A stretch of DNA of 64,000 nt from Acidimicrobiales bacterium (GCA_036378675.1 DASUWA010000031.1:50510-114509); one strand, 5' to 3'; counted from the first letter of the stretch, positions 38,465 through 48,035 are shown. Program-made: numbers and translations. The notes: a model not told the origin generated them from the letters alone.

Positions 38465-40054
38465 ATGCCCCGCCCCGGTTTCGTCCTCGAAGTCGACCGT
38501 TCGACCCCACCGATCCTCACCTGGCACGGTGAGGGGTTCCGCCTGGAGCGCCTGCCCGCGGGGCGTTCCCGGGTGATCTACTCCCCCGAGCCGCTCGACG
38601 CGCTCGAGGATCCGGATCAAGCCGTCCGGGACGCGCTGACGAATCCGCTCGGCGACAGCAGCCCGTTACCCGAGCTGCTATTCCCCGGGATGCGGCTGAC
38701 GATCGCGTTCGACGACATCTCGCTCCCCTTGCCGCCGATGCAGCCGCCGGACAACCGCCAGCGGGTGATCGAAGCGGTGCTCGATATGGCGGCTGCAGCC
38801 GGGGTCGACGACGTGGTGCTGATCTGCGCCCTCGCACTCCACCGGCGGATGACCGAGGCCGAGCTCCGTCACGCGATCGGTGACCGGGTGTACGACGCGT
38901 TCGCGCCTCACGGGTTGTTGCTGCAGCACGACGCCGAGGACCCCGTTGCGTTGGTGTATCTCGGAGAGACTGACCAGGGCGAGGAAGTCGAGATCAACAA
39001 GCGTGCCGCCGAGTCGGACCTTCTCGTCTACGTCAACATCAACCTGGTGGCGATGGACGGCGGGCACAAGAGCGTGGCGACCGGCTTGGCGAGCTACAGG
39101 AGCCTCCGCCATCACCACAACGTGAAGACGATGCGGCACAGCCGGTCGTTCATGGATCAGGAGAACTCGGAGCTGCACACCTCCAACTGGAGAATGGGAA
39201 GGCTGATTGCTCAGTCGGGGGTGAAGGTCTTCCAGATAGAGACGACGCTGAACAACGACGCTTTCCCGTCGCAGATGGCCTTCCTGCAAAAGCGTGAATG
39301 GGAATGGTCAGCTCGCGATCGGGGGCTCTACGTCGCGACGACGCGGAGTTTGTCGATCGCGCCGCCGCGGGTCGCGCGGGGGATCTTCCAGTCGATCAAG
39401 GCGCCCCACCAGATGACCGGCGTTCACGCGGGTGAGGTGGAGGCGGTTCACCGGGCGACGACGGAGATGGTCTACCGCCAGCAGATGGTGCACGTCGAAG
39501 GGCAAACCGACATCGCGGTGTTCGGCTTGCCGCACCTCTGCCCCTACAACGTGAACTCGATCATGAACCCGATCCTCGTCATGTGCATGGGGCTCGGCTA
39601 CCTGTTCAACCTGTACCGAGGGAAGCCGCTCGTCCGTAGCGGCGGGGTGGCGATCCTTTCGCACCCGACACCGTGGGCGTTCCATCCGGTGCACCACCCT
39701 TCGTACATCGACTTCTTCGAGGAGGTGCTGGCCGACACCACCGACCCGGTGGAGATCGAGAAGACCTACGAGGAGAGGTTCGCGACCGACGAGTGGTACC
39801 GGCACCTTTACCGGACCAGCCACGCCTACCACGGGGTCCACCCGTTCTACATGTGGTACTGGGGCGCGCACGCGCTGGAGCATCTGGGGCGGGTGATCAT
39901 TGTGGGTGGGGAGCCGCGGTCGGTGCGCCGGCTCGGCTTCTCTCCGGCGTCAACGCTGACGGACGCTCTCGAGATGGCTAGCGACGTGGTGGGCCGCGAC
40001 GCGACCATCACCCACTTCCACTGCCCGCCGATCATGCTGGCGAACGTGCACTAG
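38465..40054 (+). CDS. LarA-like (DUF2088) racemase-family protein
   Basis: The 529-residue protein resembles lactate racemase LarA, which uses a nickel-pincer nucleotide bound to a lysine. Matches are F-D-D-I-S-L-P-L-P (the N-terminal D-x-T-R-P block), A-L-H126-R-R-M-T-E-A-E-L, and G-G-H-K202-S-V-A-T-G-L, where K202 aligns with the cofactor lysine. The usual arginine of the first block appears as Leu87. It is about 100 residues longer than LarA. The substrate is probably a hydroxy-acid or related compound rather than lactate. No larB, larC or larE is in the window. It follows the MDR gene by 6 bp. Confidence 0.75.
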   Translation: MPRPGFVLEVDRSTPPILTWHGEGFRLERLPAGRSRVIYSPEPLDALEDPDQAVRDALTNPLGDSSPLPELLFPGMRLTIAFDDISLPLPPMQPPDNRQRVIEAVLDMAAAAGVDDVVLICALALHRRMTEAELRHAIGDRVYDAFAPHGLLLQHDAEDPVALVYLGETDQGEEVEINKRAAESDLLVYVNINLVAMDGGHKSVATGLASYRSLRHHHNVKTMRHSRSFMDQENSELHTSNWRMGRLIAQSGVKVFQIETTLNNDAFPSQMAFLQKREWEWSARDRGLYVATTRSLSIAPPRVARGIFQSIKAPHQMTGVHAGEVEAVHRATTEMVYRQQMVHVEGQTDIAVFGLPHLCPYNVNSIMNPILVMCMGLGYLFNLYRGKPLVRSGGVAILSHPTPWAFHPVHHPSYIDFFEEVLADTTDPVEIEKTYEERFATDEWYRHLYRTSHAYHGVHPFYMWYWGAHALEHLGRVIIVGGEPRSVRRLGFSPASTLTDALEMASDVVGRDATITHFHCPPIMLANVH

Positions 40055-41094
40055 TGCCCGAGCCAACGCGCCGCGCTACGGAGCTTTCCGGGTCGAGCCG
40101 CCCGGACCGGCGCCTTCCTGTCACGCCCGATCTGGTCTCGGCGGTCCGGAGGAGGGTGGGGCGGAGGCCGATGGCGTTTCCGTTTTCGGCGCCGACGTGG
40201 CCGGGGGGCATTCCTCGCCCACCGGTCGAGAAGACGCTTGGCGTCGATTACGACAGCGACTGGGCTCGCCGGTACCCGGGGAGGGTGGCCCGGTCCGTAG
40301 TGCAGGATCTGGTCGCCGGCCCGCTGGTGCGTGCGGTAGCCCGGCCATCTGTGAGCGGGTTGGATCGGATTGCCCACCTCGACGAGCCGGTCATCTTCGC
40401 CGCCAATCACGCCAGCCACGTGGACGCTCCGCTGCTGGTGTCGGTGATCCCCTCACATTGGAGGGACGACCTCTTCGTCGCCGGCGCCGCCGACTATTTC
40501 TTCGACACGCGCGTGAAGGCCACGGCTTTCGCGTTTCTTTTGAACGCGGTGCCGATCGAGCGGCGGCGGGTCAGCCGCGACTCGCTCGAACGGGTCGAGG
40601 AGCTTCTCGACGACGGGTGGAGCCTGCTGATCTTCCCCGAAGGCGGCCGGAGTGTCGACGGCTGGGGCCAGCCGCACAACGCCGGCGCCGCGTGGCTCGC
40701 CTCCCGATCCGGTCGGCCCGTCGTCCCGGTGTACGTGAGCGGGACGAGGGAGATCCTTCCGAAGGGCGGCACCAGGATCCAGCCCGGGCGTACGAGGGTG
40801 ACCTTTGGCCGGCCCCTGCGTGCCGGAACTGGGGGGCCGCTGCGTGCCGGGGCGGGTGGCTCTGCCGCCGCCCGGGAACTCGCCGGCGAGATGGAGCGGG
40901 AGATCTCAGCCCTGGCCGACGAGCAGACGACCGACTGGTGGACCGCCCGCCGGCGGGCAGCGGCGAGAACCACGCCGTCGTTGACCGGGCCCGACGCCGG
41001 CGCTTGGCGGAGGTCGTGGGCGCTGGGTGCCAAGGACGGGTCGAAGCGACGCTCCGCTGGCCGGCGGGACACGCGCCGGTGGGCGGCGGACTGA
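40054..41094 (+). CDS. PlsC-type acyltransferase
   Basis: The 346-residue protein has the glycerol-phosphate acyltransferase motifs N-H119-A-S-H-V-D124 and F-P-E-G-G-R-S, with a Pro/Arg-rich N-terminus and basic C-terminus outside the core. It likely transfers an acyl chain to a lysophosphatidate-like or other hydroxyl acceptor at the membrane. The GTG start overlaps the preceding TAG, so it is coupled to the LarA-like gene. The stop lies inside a short tandem repeat. Confidence 0.85.
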   Translation: MPEPTRRATELSGSSRPDRRLPVTPDLVSAVRRRVGRRPMAFPFSAPTWPGGIPRPPVEKTLGVDYDSDWARRYPGRVARSVVQDLVAGPLVRAVARPSVSGLDRIAHLDEPVIFAANHASHVDAPLLVSVIPSHWRDDLFVAGAADYFFDTRVKATAFAFLLNAVPIERRRVSRDSLERVEELLDDGWSLLIFPEGGRSVDGWGQPHNAGAAWLASRSGRPVVPVYVSGTREILPKGGTRIQPGRTRVTFGRPLRAGTGGPLRAGAGGSAAARELAGEMEREISALADEQTTDWWTARRRAAARTTPSLTGPDAGAWRRSWALGAKDGSKRRSAGRRDTRRWAAD

Positions 41095-41154
41095 TCCGAC
41101 GGCGGACTGCTTGCCGCGGACTGATTGCCGCGGACTGATTGCCGCGGACTGGGT
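41083..41154. repeat. 14-bp tandem repeat at the end of the PlsC gene
   Basis: GCCGCGGACTGATT occurs at 41113-41126 and 41127-41140, a variant ending GGGT follows at 41141-41154, and two diverged units lie at 41083-41112. The gene's TGA stop is part of the first unit. The array fills the gap between converging genes. Confidence 0.8.
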
Positions 41155-41165
41155 AGCCGGCCGGG

Positions 41166-41882
41166 TCAGCGGGTAATGCGGTCCGGAGTCGGGGTTGCCC
41201 GAGTCCTCGTTGCCAGTGACTCCCGGTGCGCCCACCACGCGGCGATGCCGGCGAGGCCGATGACGCCGACGTAGCCGAGCAGGCCGGCGACGGCACGGTC
41301 GATGCCGTGGCCAAAGTTGGACAGCTCGACTAGCACGTCGAATGCTGCCGCCGTACCTGAGACGATCGCGGCGGCGAGCAGGGCTCCGGGAAGACGCGAC
41401 CTGAGAGGCCCGGGCTCCGCTGGAGCCAACTCGAAGTGGCGGCCCGCGGCATGGAGAGCCACCGCGAGGACAACTGCGGCCGCCCAAACGAAGTTTCCGG
41501 GTGCCAGCAGAAGGAGCACCCGGTCCTGCCCGGTCATCGCCGGCGCATGTTGGAACGCCGTCAGTATCGAGCCGAGCCAGTAGGCAGCCAACGCGAAGAG
41601 GAGCGCGGCGGACCCCAGCATCCACGCTGACTCGTCCTTGAGGTGGCCTTCGACAACCCGCGCGACCTTCCGGCCCTTGGTCATCATCGCCACCCCGCCA
41701 GGCCCGGCCCTTTCCCACCCCCGGTAGGCACCGTTTTCACGATCGTCGTAGGCGCCGGGCGTGTCCTTCGACGATGCGCCTGGTGGAGGGGGGGGCTCCC
41801 CTACTACGGGGAAACCTGCATCGATGTGGTCCGGCCCAGTGACGATGGGTTCAGTCCGGTCCGGCGTGGCGCCTTCGGTCAT
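41166..41882 (-). CDS. Multi-pass membrane protein of unknown function
   Basis: The 238-residue protein has a hydrophilic Pro/Asp-rich N-terminal 80 residues followed by four to five hydrophobic segments (around 90-108, 125-147, 165-188, 193-218). No family motif is recognised. It converges with the PlsC operon across the 14-bp repeat and follows the HAD-PlsC gene on the same strand after a 54-bp gap, so it may be cotranscribed with it. Confidence 0.65.
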   Translation of the reverse strand: MTEGATPDRTEPIVTGPDHIDAGFPVVGEPPPPPGASSKDTPGAYDDRENGAYRGWERAGPGGVAMMTKGRKVARVVEGHLKDESAWMLGSAALLFALAAYWLGSILTAFQHAPAMTGQDRVLLLLAPGNFVWAAAVVLAVALHAAGRHFELAPAEPGPLRSRLPGALLAAAIVSGTAAAFDVLVELSNFGHGIDRAVAGLLGYVGVIGLAGIAAWWAHRESLATRTRATPTPDRITR

Positions 41883-41936
41883 GTATCAACGATTCCCTCT
41901 GCGGCGATCCGGCTAACCGCTCTAGCCTCTTGCCGC

Positions 41937-43346
41937 CTACCGCGGTGGGACCTCCGTGCCGGGTGGGTAAGTCCGGGCAAGCTCGTCCGCCGTCGGGATC
42001 CGGCGCAGCTTCGCCTCGGGGGGCAACAGCTCGGAGATGGCTTCCATGATCTTGTCGGTGTCGGCCTGGAAGTCGGTTCCGCTCAGCCCGCGAACCGGCG
42101 GACCGATCCTCACCCTCACCGTCGGCGGGCGGATGATGTTAACGACGTTTGGCACCCTCGACGAGCGCGGCCATACGTGCTCGGTTCCCCAGACGCCCAT
42201 CGGGATAACGGGCGCACCGGTGCTGGCCGCGAGCCGCGCGGCGCCCGTCTTGCCCTTCAACTTCGGATCGAAGAACTCCTCGCCGCGTGGGATCGTGCCC
42301 TGGGGGGCGATGATGAGCACCTCGCCACTCCGAAGCGCGGTTTCGGCCGCTTCATAGGCGGCCTTGCCAGACCGTTTCCTGTCCACGCAGATGGCGCCGG
42401 AGGCGCGGATCAGCGTTCCTATGAGGGGAGCGTCGAAGAGCTCCTTCTTGGCCAGGCCCCGCGGGTTCCGTCCCCCCCTGAAGACGCCCATGCCGTAGGC
42501 GATTGTGTCGAAGTATGAGCGGTGGTTGGCCGCGACTATCGCCGGTCCGCGGGAAGGGATGTTCTCTGTGCCGGCGATATCGAAGCGGGCGAAGGGCCAG
42601 GCGAACTGCGAGAAACCGACCCTCAATACGTCGAGCGGTTCGGCACCGAGAACCTTGGGCACGCCAACCGGGCTGTCGAGGTACAGCACCGGCCAGCGCC
42701 GCAGCGTCGCAGCGGCGTGGAGGCGGTAGTCGGGGTTGACGGCGTTCGGGTGTCCCACACCCATGAGAAGCGGGAGGTCGTAAACGCTGTCGGAGTAGGC
42801 ATAGCTCTCTTTGAGATCGACGCCCGCGGAGGCCGCCCACCGACGGACTGCCTGAAGCTTGCCTTGCGCCCAGACGAAACCGCCATCGATGGTTCCGGTC
42901 ATTCGCTCGACGCCCTGCGCGCCCGGTTCGGTTCCGTATCTGGTCGCGATGATCTCGTTGAAACCGAGGCGGTGGGCGAACGGCTCCACCAGCTGATAGG
43001 GCGTCGTGGTGGCGAGAACGAGAATCCTCCCCGCCGACCGGTGCGATTCCAGAAGCGCCGGCACATATGGCAGAACCTGCCGTTCGAGGGTGTCGGCGGC
43101 CGCCTCGGCCGCCTTGGCGACCTCCTCCACGCGCCACCCCTTCGAGGCGAACGCCGCCGCCCGTGCCAGCGCCATCGAGGGGAGCGACTCCCCGAAAACG
43201 GCGTACATCCGCATCATCAATCCCTGCCCAGGAAGGGATGAGCGCTGGACCAGCCCCTGCTCGAAAAGGGCGCCGTTGATCGCTGTGGTGCTCGAGGTTC
43301 GGAGGAGTGTCCGGTCGAGATCGAAGATTGCCGCGGTTGCGGACAT
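41937..43346 (-). CDS. HAD-IB phosphatase / PlsC acyltransferase fusion
   Basis: The 469-residue fusion has an N-terminal HAD domain (F-D9-L-D11-R-T-L-L, and A-Y-S-D-S-V-Y-D-L-P-L-L) and a C-terminal PlsC domain (N-H-R-S-Y-F-D, A-P-Q-G-T-I-P-R-G). M. tuberculosis Rv2483c has the same two-domain plan. It may acylate a lysophospholipid and dephosphorylate a related phospho-compound. I start at ATG 43346, since 20 more upstream codons lie across the divergent gap. Unlike the HAD of the reductase fusion, its motif I is complete. Confidence 0.88.
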   Translation of the reverse strand: MSATAAIFDLDRTLLRTSSTTAINGALFEQGLVQRSSLPGQGLMMRMYAVFGESLPSMALARAAAFASKGWRVEEVAKAAEAAADTLERQVLPYVPALLESHRSAGRILVLATTTPYQLVEPFAHRLGFNEIIATRYGTEPGAQGVERMTGTIDGGFVWAQGKLQAVRRWAASAGVDLKESYAYSDSVYDLPLLMGVGHPNAVNPDYRLHAAATLRRWPVLYLDSPVGVPKVLGAEPLDVLRVGFSQFAWPFARFDIAGTENIPSRGPAIVAANHRSYFDTIAYGMGVFRGGRNPRGLAKKELFDAPLIGTLIRASGAICVDRKRSGKAAYEAAETALRSGEVLIIAPQGTIPRGEEFFDPKLKGKTGAARLAASTGAPVIPMGVWGTEHVWPRSSRVPNVVNIIRPPTVRVRIGPPVRGLSGTDFQADTDKIMEAISELLPPEAKLRRIPTADELARTYPPGTEVPPR

Positions 43347-43372
43347 GCGCGCAGATGCTATCCCTGTCAGGA

Positions 43373-44284
43373 ATGGACCTTCGACAGCTTCAGGCGTTGA
43401 TAGCAATCGCCGACCACGGGAGCTTCTCGAACGCCGCTGCTGCGCTCCACACGGTGCAGTCGAACGTCTCCAGCCACGTGGCTCGGCTCGAGAAGGAGCT
43501 GGGCGTCCAGCTTGTCGACCGTCACGGAGGGCAGATAACCGAGGAAGGGCAAGCAGTCGTCGAGCGTGGCCGGCGGGTGCTGGCTGAAATCGACGCGGCG
43601 GTCGCCGACGTCGCTGCGCTCCGGGACGAGGTGATCGGCACGGTACGCATCGGCATGATCGGAACCACGGCCCGCTGGCTGGCGCCCTTGCTCCTCGACA
43701 GCATGGCCGTTGTCCACCCCAAGGTTCGGCTGGTCCTCGGCGACGGGACGACAGCCATCCTGGAGCCTCATTTGACCTCGGGTTTTCTGGACGCGGCTGT
43801 GGTGAACCTCCCTCAGGGCAACCCGGAACTAGTAGAACGGCCGCTTTTCGACGAGGACCTGATCCTCGTGGTCCCGGTTGACCATCCTTTCGCCGGCGCC
43901 GGCCACGTCGAACTCTCGCAGCTGGACGGATTCCAACTCCTGCTTCCCGCTCCGGGGACAGCGTTCAGGGAAGAGATCGACGACGCCTGCCGCACGGCAG
44001 GCGTCACCCTCGTGCCCCGCGCAGAGCTCGACGGGGTGCGGCTCATGGCGTCGTTGTCGGTGCGCGGCTTCGGGCCGGCCATCCTCCCGGCGACCGGCGC
44101 CAGCGAGGGCTTTCATCGATCCGCCAGGGTCAGCGTCGGCGGACTCCGCCGGCGGAGGGTGGGAGTCGTGGTTCGCCGGCGCGGCCGCCCCAGCGCGCCC
44201 GCCCGGGCAACACTCGAACTGCTCGAGGATGTGGTCAGGGAGAACCTCGACCCCGCCCTCGGACTCCATCCTCCGAGCTCCTAG
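43373..44284 (+). CDS. LysR family transcriptional regulator
   Basis: The 303-residue protein begins M-D-L-R-Q-L-Q-A-L-I-A-I-A-D-H-G-S-F-S, the classic LysR helix-turn-helix, followed by the linker helix and a periplasmic-binding-like effector domain with D-L-I-L-V-V-P-V-D-H-P. It diverges from the HAD-PlsC gene with only 26 bp between starts, the usual arrangement for a LysR regulator of its neighbour. The ATG 43373 is preferred over a longer frame that would overlap the divergent gene. Confidence 0.92.
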   Translation: MDLRQLQALIAIADHGSFSNAAAALHTVQSNVSSHVARLEKELGVQLVDRHGGQITEEGQAVVERGRRVLAEIDAAVADVAALRDEVIGTVRIGMIGTTARWLAPLLLDSMAVVHPKVRLVLGDGTTAILEPHLTSGFLDAAVVNLPQGNPELVERPLFDEDLILVVPVDHPFAGAGHVELSQLDGFQLLLPAPGTAFREEIDDACRTAGVTLVPRAELDGVRLMASLSVRGFGPAILPATGASEGFHRSARVSVGGLRRRRVGVVVRRRGRPSAPARATLELLEDVVRENLDPALGLHPPSS

Positions 44285-44404
44285 CACGTACAGTGAGCGT
44301 TTCAGCACTTGACGTGGCGGGTAAAGTTTGACTTCAGCGGCCTTCGCGCGCAGTTCAAGCGAAGCCCTTGCCAGCGATTGCCGAAATTCGAAACAGGAGT
44401 TGAA

Positions 44405-44959
44405 ATGCGCTTGAAGGTCGTGAAGTTGAAGGTCGCCGCGCTCGCCGGGAGTGGCGTTCTCGTGCTCGGCGGAGGGGCGGCAGCCGCTTCAGGGATCGTT
44501 TCCGCCTCGGACTCCCATAGCAACAATCCCGGGTCTGGCATCGTAAGTTCGCTGCGAGCGGCGGATCTGAGCGAATCGGCGTCCGACGCCGAGAACGAGT
44601 CGACCACCACGTCGACATCGAGCACGACCTCGACCACGACGACCGCCCCCAATCACGACGTCGAAAAGCCGCAAACTCCGCTGAGCGCCGGCCCCGCGAC
44701 CGCGGCCGATGACGACAGCCAGACCGACAACGACAACCAGGGCGCCGAGACCGACACCGACACGGATAACGAGGGCACTGAGGCCGCTGAAGCACCAGAA
44801 ACCGAAACGCCGACAACCGAGGCGCCGGAGACCGATAAGCCCGAGACCGAGACACCGGAACACGCAGCGCCGACTTCCACAACTTCGACCGCCGGGGACT
44901 CGCACGAGACCGAGCAACCGGAGAGCGGGACGAGCGGCTCCGGCTCCCGAGGAGACTGA
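44405..44959 (+). CDS. Secreted Thr/Glu-rich low-complexity protein
   Basis: The 184-residue protein has a basic N-terminus (M-R-L-K-V-V-K-L-K), a hydrophobic stretch L-A-G-S-G-V-L-V-L-G-G-G, and then an Ala-rich cleavage-like region, consistent with a signal peptide. The mature part is almost wholly Thr, Ser, Glu, Asp and Pro with E-T-E-T/P-E-T repeats. It has no fold I recognise and may act as an extracellular spacer or matrix protein. ATG 44405 has AGGAG 5 bases upstream. Confidence 0.65.
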   Translation: MRLKVVKLKVAALAGSGVLVLGGGAAAASGIVSASDSHSNNPGSGIVSSLRAADLSESASDAENESTTTSTSSTTSTTTTAPNHDVEKPQTPLSAGPATAADDDSQTDNDNQGAETDTDTDNEGTEAAEAPETETPTTEAPETDKPETETPEHAAPTSTTSTAGDSHETEQPESGTSGSGSRGD

Positions 44960-44967
44960 CCGCTAAA

Positions 44968-44990
44968 CGGCCGGCCACCGCCGCCGGCCG
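44968..44990. terminator. Hairpin after the secreted protein gene
   Basis: CGGCCGGC (44968-44975) and GCCGGCCG (44983-44990) form a perfect 8-bp stem around a 7-base loop, 9 bases after the stop. No T-tract follows, so it is either a weak or factor-dependent terminator. A second palindrome, TCCGCCGGCGGA, lies about 10 bases downstream. Confidence 0.45.
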
Positions 44991-45202
44991 ACTCTGATTC
45001 CGCCGGCGGAGTCGATTGGTCCGATCAGGTCAGGCCTGTCACCCTGAGGCGGCCGGCGTTTTTCTGGGACATTTGGGTTCTGTGAGACAGGCGACGCTCG
45101 ATGGGGTGGCCGTTTGTACCGCAGATGCGATTTGCACCGGAAAACTCGGAACGAACTAACACGAAACTGGTCGAAAACGCGCGCCGGTCCAAACCGCTCG
45201 CC

Positions 45203-45250
45203 GATCCCCCGATCCCCCGATCCCCCGCCGATCCCTGGATCCCCCGAACC
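45203..45250. repeat. GATCCCCC short tandem repeat
   Basis: GATCCCCC-type units recur at 45203-45227 (three close copies) and again, diverged, to 45250 near the acnA stop. The array occupies part of the 314-bp gap between the secreted protein gene and acnA. The remainder of that gap shows only the hairpins noted above. Confidence 0.65.
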
Positions 45251-45273
45251 CCCGCCCCGGGGGCTACAGCCGA

Positions 45274-47946
45274 CTAACCCGCCCGGAGCTGGCGCAGCAC
45301 GTACTGGAGAATGCCGCCGTGGCGGTAGTACTGCGCCTCCTTGGGCGTGTCGATCCGCAGCACCACCGAGAACTCGCGACCGTCGGCCTTCACCGACAGC
45401 TCCTTCGGCAGGGAGGCATCGTCGGCCAGTCCCTCGAGGCCGGTGATGTCGATGACCTCCTCTCCCGTGAGGCCGAGCGACTCGACCGTGTCGCCTGGCT
45501 GGAACTGGAGGGGCAGAACGCCCATACCGACGAGGTTCGACCGGTGGATCCGCTCGAAGCTTTCCGCCAGCACGGCCCGGACGCCGAGGAGGTAGGTCCC
45601 TTTCGCCGCCCAGTCGCGGGAGGATCCCGACCCGTACTCCTTGCCCGCGAGGATCACCAAAGGAATCCCGTCCGCTTCGTAGCGCTTGGACGCGTCGTAG
45701 ATCGACATCTGCTCGCCTTCGGGGAGATGTCTGGTCACACCTCCTTCGGTGCCGGGTGCCAGTTGGTTGCGCAGCCGGATGTTGGCGAAGGTCCCGCGGA
45801 TCATGACTTCGTGATTGCCCCGGCGAGAGCCGTACGAGTTGAAGTCAGAGGGGTCCACTCCCCCGTCGATCAACCACCGGCCGGCGGGGCCGTCCCGCCG
45901 GATGTTTCCCGCCGGCGAGATGTGGTCGGTGGTGATGCTGTCGCCGAGCTTCGCGAGGACCCGGGCGCCGCGAACGTCCGACAAGGGCGCCGGCTCGAGA
46001 GCCATCCCGTCGAAGTAGGGCGGGCGGCGAACGTAGGTCGAAGTCGAGTCCCACTCGTATGCGTGGCCGGTCGGGACATCCAAACCACGCCACCGGTCGT
46101 CTCCGTCGAACACCGAGTCGTAGGACTCGCTGAACATCTTTGACTCGATCGACGAGTCGACCACCGCTGCTACTTCTTGCGCGCTCGGCCAGATGTCCCG
46201 TAGGTACACGGGATCGCCGGCGGAATCCGACCCCAAAGGCGACTTGATCAGGTCGACGTCCATAGTCCCGGCAAGCGCGTAGGCGACGACCAGCGGAGGC
46301 GAAGCGAGGTAGTTCATCCGGACGTCCGGACTGATACGCCCTTCGAAGTTCCGGTTCCCGGACAACACCGAAACCACCGCGAGATCCCCGTCCGCAACAG
46401 CCTGAGAGATCTCTGGCAGGAGAGGCCCGCTATTGCCGATGCAGGTGGTGCATCCATAGCCGACCAGGTCGAAGCCGAGCTTCTCCAGGTAAGGGATCAG
46501 GCCGGCGCGGTCGTAGTAGTCCATGACCACCTTCGAGCCCGGCGCCAAGGTCGTCTTCACCCAAGGCTTGGCCGAAAGCCCTTTCTCCACGGCCTTTTTC
46601 GCCAGCAATCCAGCGGCGACCATCACCGAAGGGTTCGACGTGTTGGTGCACGACGTGATGGCTGCGATGACGACGTGACCGTGATCGACGTCGAACTTGG
46701 TCCCGTCGGAAAGCGTGACGGGCATCGGGTTCGAGGGCGGCGCTCCTCCCCCACTTTTTCCGAGCGACTTGCCGACAGAAGCGCGGTAACCGCTCTGCGC
46801 CTCGTCCAGCCGCACCCGGTCCTGCGGCCGGGCAGGACCTGCCAGAGACGGAACGACGGTCGAAAGATCGAGGCTGAGCTTCTCCGAGTACTGGGGCTCT
46901 TGCGAGGGGTCGTGCCACAGGCCCTGCTCCTTGGCATAGGCCTCCACCAGCGCGATGCGACCCTGCGGGCGTCCAGTCATCTCCAGGTAACGGAGGGTCT
47001 CCCTGTCGATCGGGAAGATCGCGCAGGTCGAGCCGTACTCCGGGGACATGTTCCCGATCGTCGCCCGGTTGGCGAGCGGGACCGACGCGACACCGTCGCC
47101 GTAGAACTCGACGAACTTGCCGACCACGCCGTGCTTGCGCAGCATCTCGGTCACGGTCAGAACCAGGTCGGTCGCCGTCGACCCCTCAGGTAGGGATCCG
47201 GTCAGCTGGAACCCCACCACCCGCGGGATCAGCATCGACACCGGCTGGCCGAGCATCGCCGCTTCGGCCTCGATGCCACCGACTCCCCAGCCGAGAACCC
47301 CGAGCCCGTTGATCATCGTGGTGTGCGAGTCGGTGCCGAGAAGGGTGTCTGGGTACGCCGTGCCGTCCTCGGCGAAAACCACCCGGGCGAGATATTCGAG
47401 GTTCACCTGGTGACATATACCGGTGTTCGGGGGCACCACTTTTAGGGTCTCGAACGCGCCCTGGCCCCAGCGCAAAAACCTGTATCTCTCCTCGTTGCGC
47501 TGGAATTCCAGCTCCGCGTTCTTCTTGAACGCGTCGGGAACGCCGTATACGTCCGCGATGATCGAGTGGTCGATGACCAGCTCCGCGGGGATGAGCGGAT
47601 TGACCTTCGCCGGGTCGCCGCCGAGCTCCGACATCGCCTCCCGCATGGCGGCGAGGTCGACGACGGCCGGCACCCCGGTGAAGTCCTGCATCAGGATTCG
47701 GGCCGGCGCAAAGGCGATCTCGGTGTCCGGCTCCGCGGAAGGATCCCAGCTGCCAAGCGCTTCGATGTCCCCGCGGGAGACGGTGAGGTCGTCTTCGTGG
47801 CGGAGCATGTTTTCCAGGAGGATCTTGAGCGAGTAGGGCAAACGCGCCGAACCTTCGACAGCGTCGAGCCGGAAGATCTCGTAGGTGGTCCCGCCTACCG
47901 ATAGGTTTGCCCGAGCCCCGAAGCTGTTGCGGCTGCTACTCGCCAT
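45274..47946 (-). CDS. acnA: Aconitate hydratase, AcnA type
   Basis: The 890-residue enzyme interconverts citrate and isocitrate. Iron-sulfur ligands lie in T-S-C-T-N-T-S and [10 protein letters not shown], and the C-terminal swivel domain has [10 protein letters not shown]. Length and layout fit AcnA/IRP1-type aconitases. ATG 47946 has AGGAG 8 bases upstream; a longer frame runs to 48135 but would cover a terminator-like hairpin. The gene is isolated from the two citrate-synthase-fold genes at 60-62 kb. Confidence 0.97.
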   Translation of the reverse strand: MASSSRNSFGARANLSVGGTTYEIFRLDAVEGSARLPYSLKILLENMLRHEDDLTVSRGDIEALGSWDPSAEPDTEIAFAPARILMQDFTGVPAVVDLAAMREAMSELGGDPAKVNPLIPAELVIDHSIIADVYGVPDAFKKNAELEFQRNEERYRFLRWGQGAFETLKVVPPNTGICHQVNLEYLARVVFAEDGTAYPDTLLGTDSHTTMINGLGVLGWGVGGIEAEAAMLGQPVSMLIPRVVGFQLTGSLPEGSTATDLVLTVTEMLRKHGVVGKFVEFYGDGVASVPLANRATIGNMSPEYGSTCAIFPIDRETLRYLEMTGRPQGRIALVEAYAKEQGLWHDPSQEPQYSEKLSLDLSTVVPSLAGPARPQDRVRLDEAQSGYRASVGKSLGKSGGGAPPSNPMPVTLSDGTKFDVDHGHVVIAAITSCTNTSNPSVMVAAGLLAKKAVEKGLSAKPWVKTTLAPGSKVVMDYYDRAGLIPYLEKLGFDLVGYGCTTCIGNSGPLLPEISQAVADGDLAVVSVLSGNRNFEGRISPDVRMNYLASPPLVVAYALAGTMDVDLIKSPLGSDSAGDPVYLRDIWPSAQEVAAVVDSSIESKMFSESYDSVFDGDDRWRGLDVPTGHAYEWDSTSTYVRRPPYFDGMALEPAPLSDVRGARVLAKLGDSITTDHISPAGNIRRDGPAGRWLIDGGVDPSDFNSYGSRRGNHEVMIRGTFANIRLRNQLAPGTEGGVTRHLPEGEQMSIYDASKRYEADGIPLVILAGKEYGSGSSRDWAAKGTYLLGVRAVLAESFERIHRSNLVGMGVLPLQFQPGDTVESLGLTGEEVIDITGLEGLADDASLPKELSVKADGREFSVVLRIDTPKEAQYYRHGGILQYVLRQLRAG

Positions 47947-48012
47947 CGCACGTCTCCTGTGTTCGTATTCCGCTTGACTCGGGCTCAGTCTGTCGCAAGC
48001 CGCCCTACTAGG

Positions 48013-48035
48013 AAAAAAGGGCGGGGCCCCGCCGG
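48013..48035 (-). terminator. Terminator-like hairpin in the acnA leader
   Basis: On the minus strand GGCGGGGCCCCGCC (48033-48020) is followed after one C by TTTTTT (48018-48013). This is a compact GC hairpin plus U-tract pointing towards acnA, whose ATG lies about 67 bases further on. No minus-strand gene ends just before it, so it is a candidate attenuator rather than an end-of-gene terminator. Confidence 0.5.

Noticed and set aside
45203..45250. Possible CRISPR-like array
   Set aside because: The units are 8 bases, contiguous, with no spacers and no cas genes.
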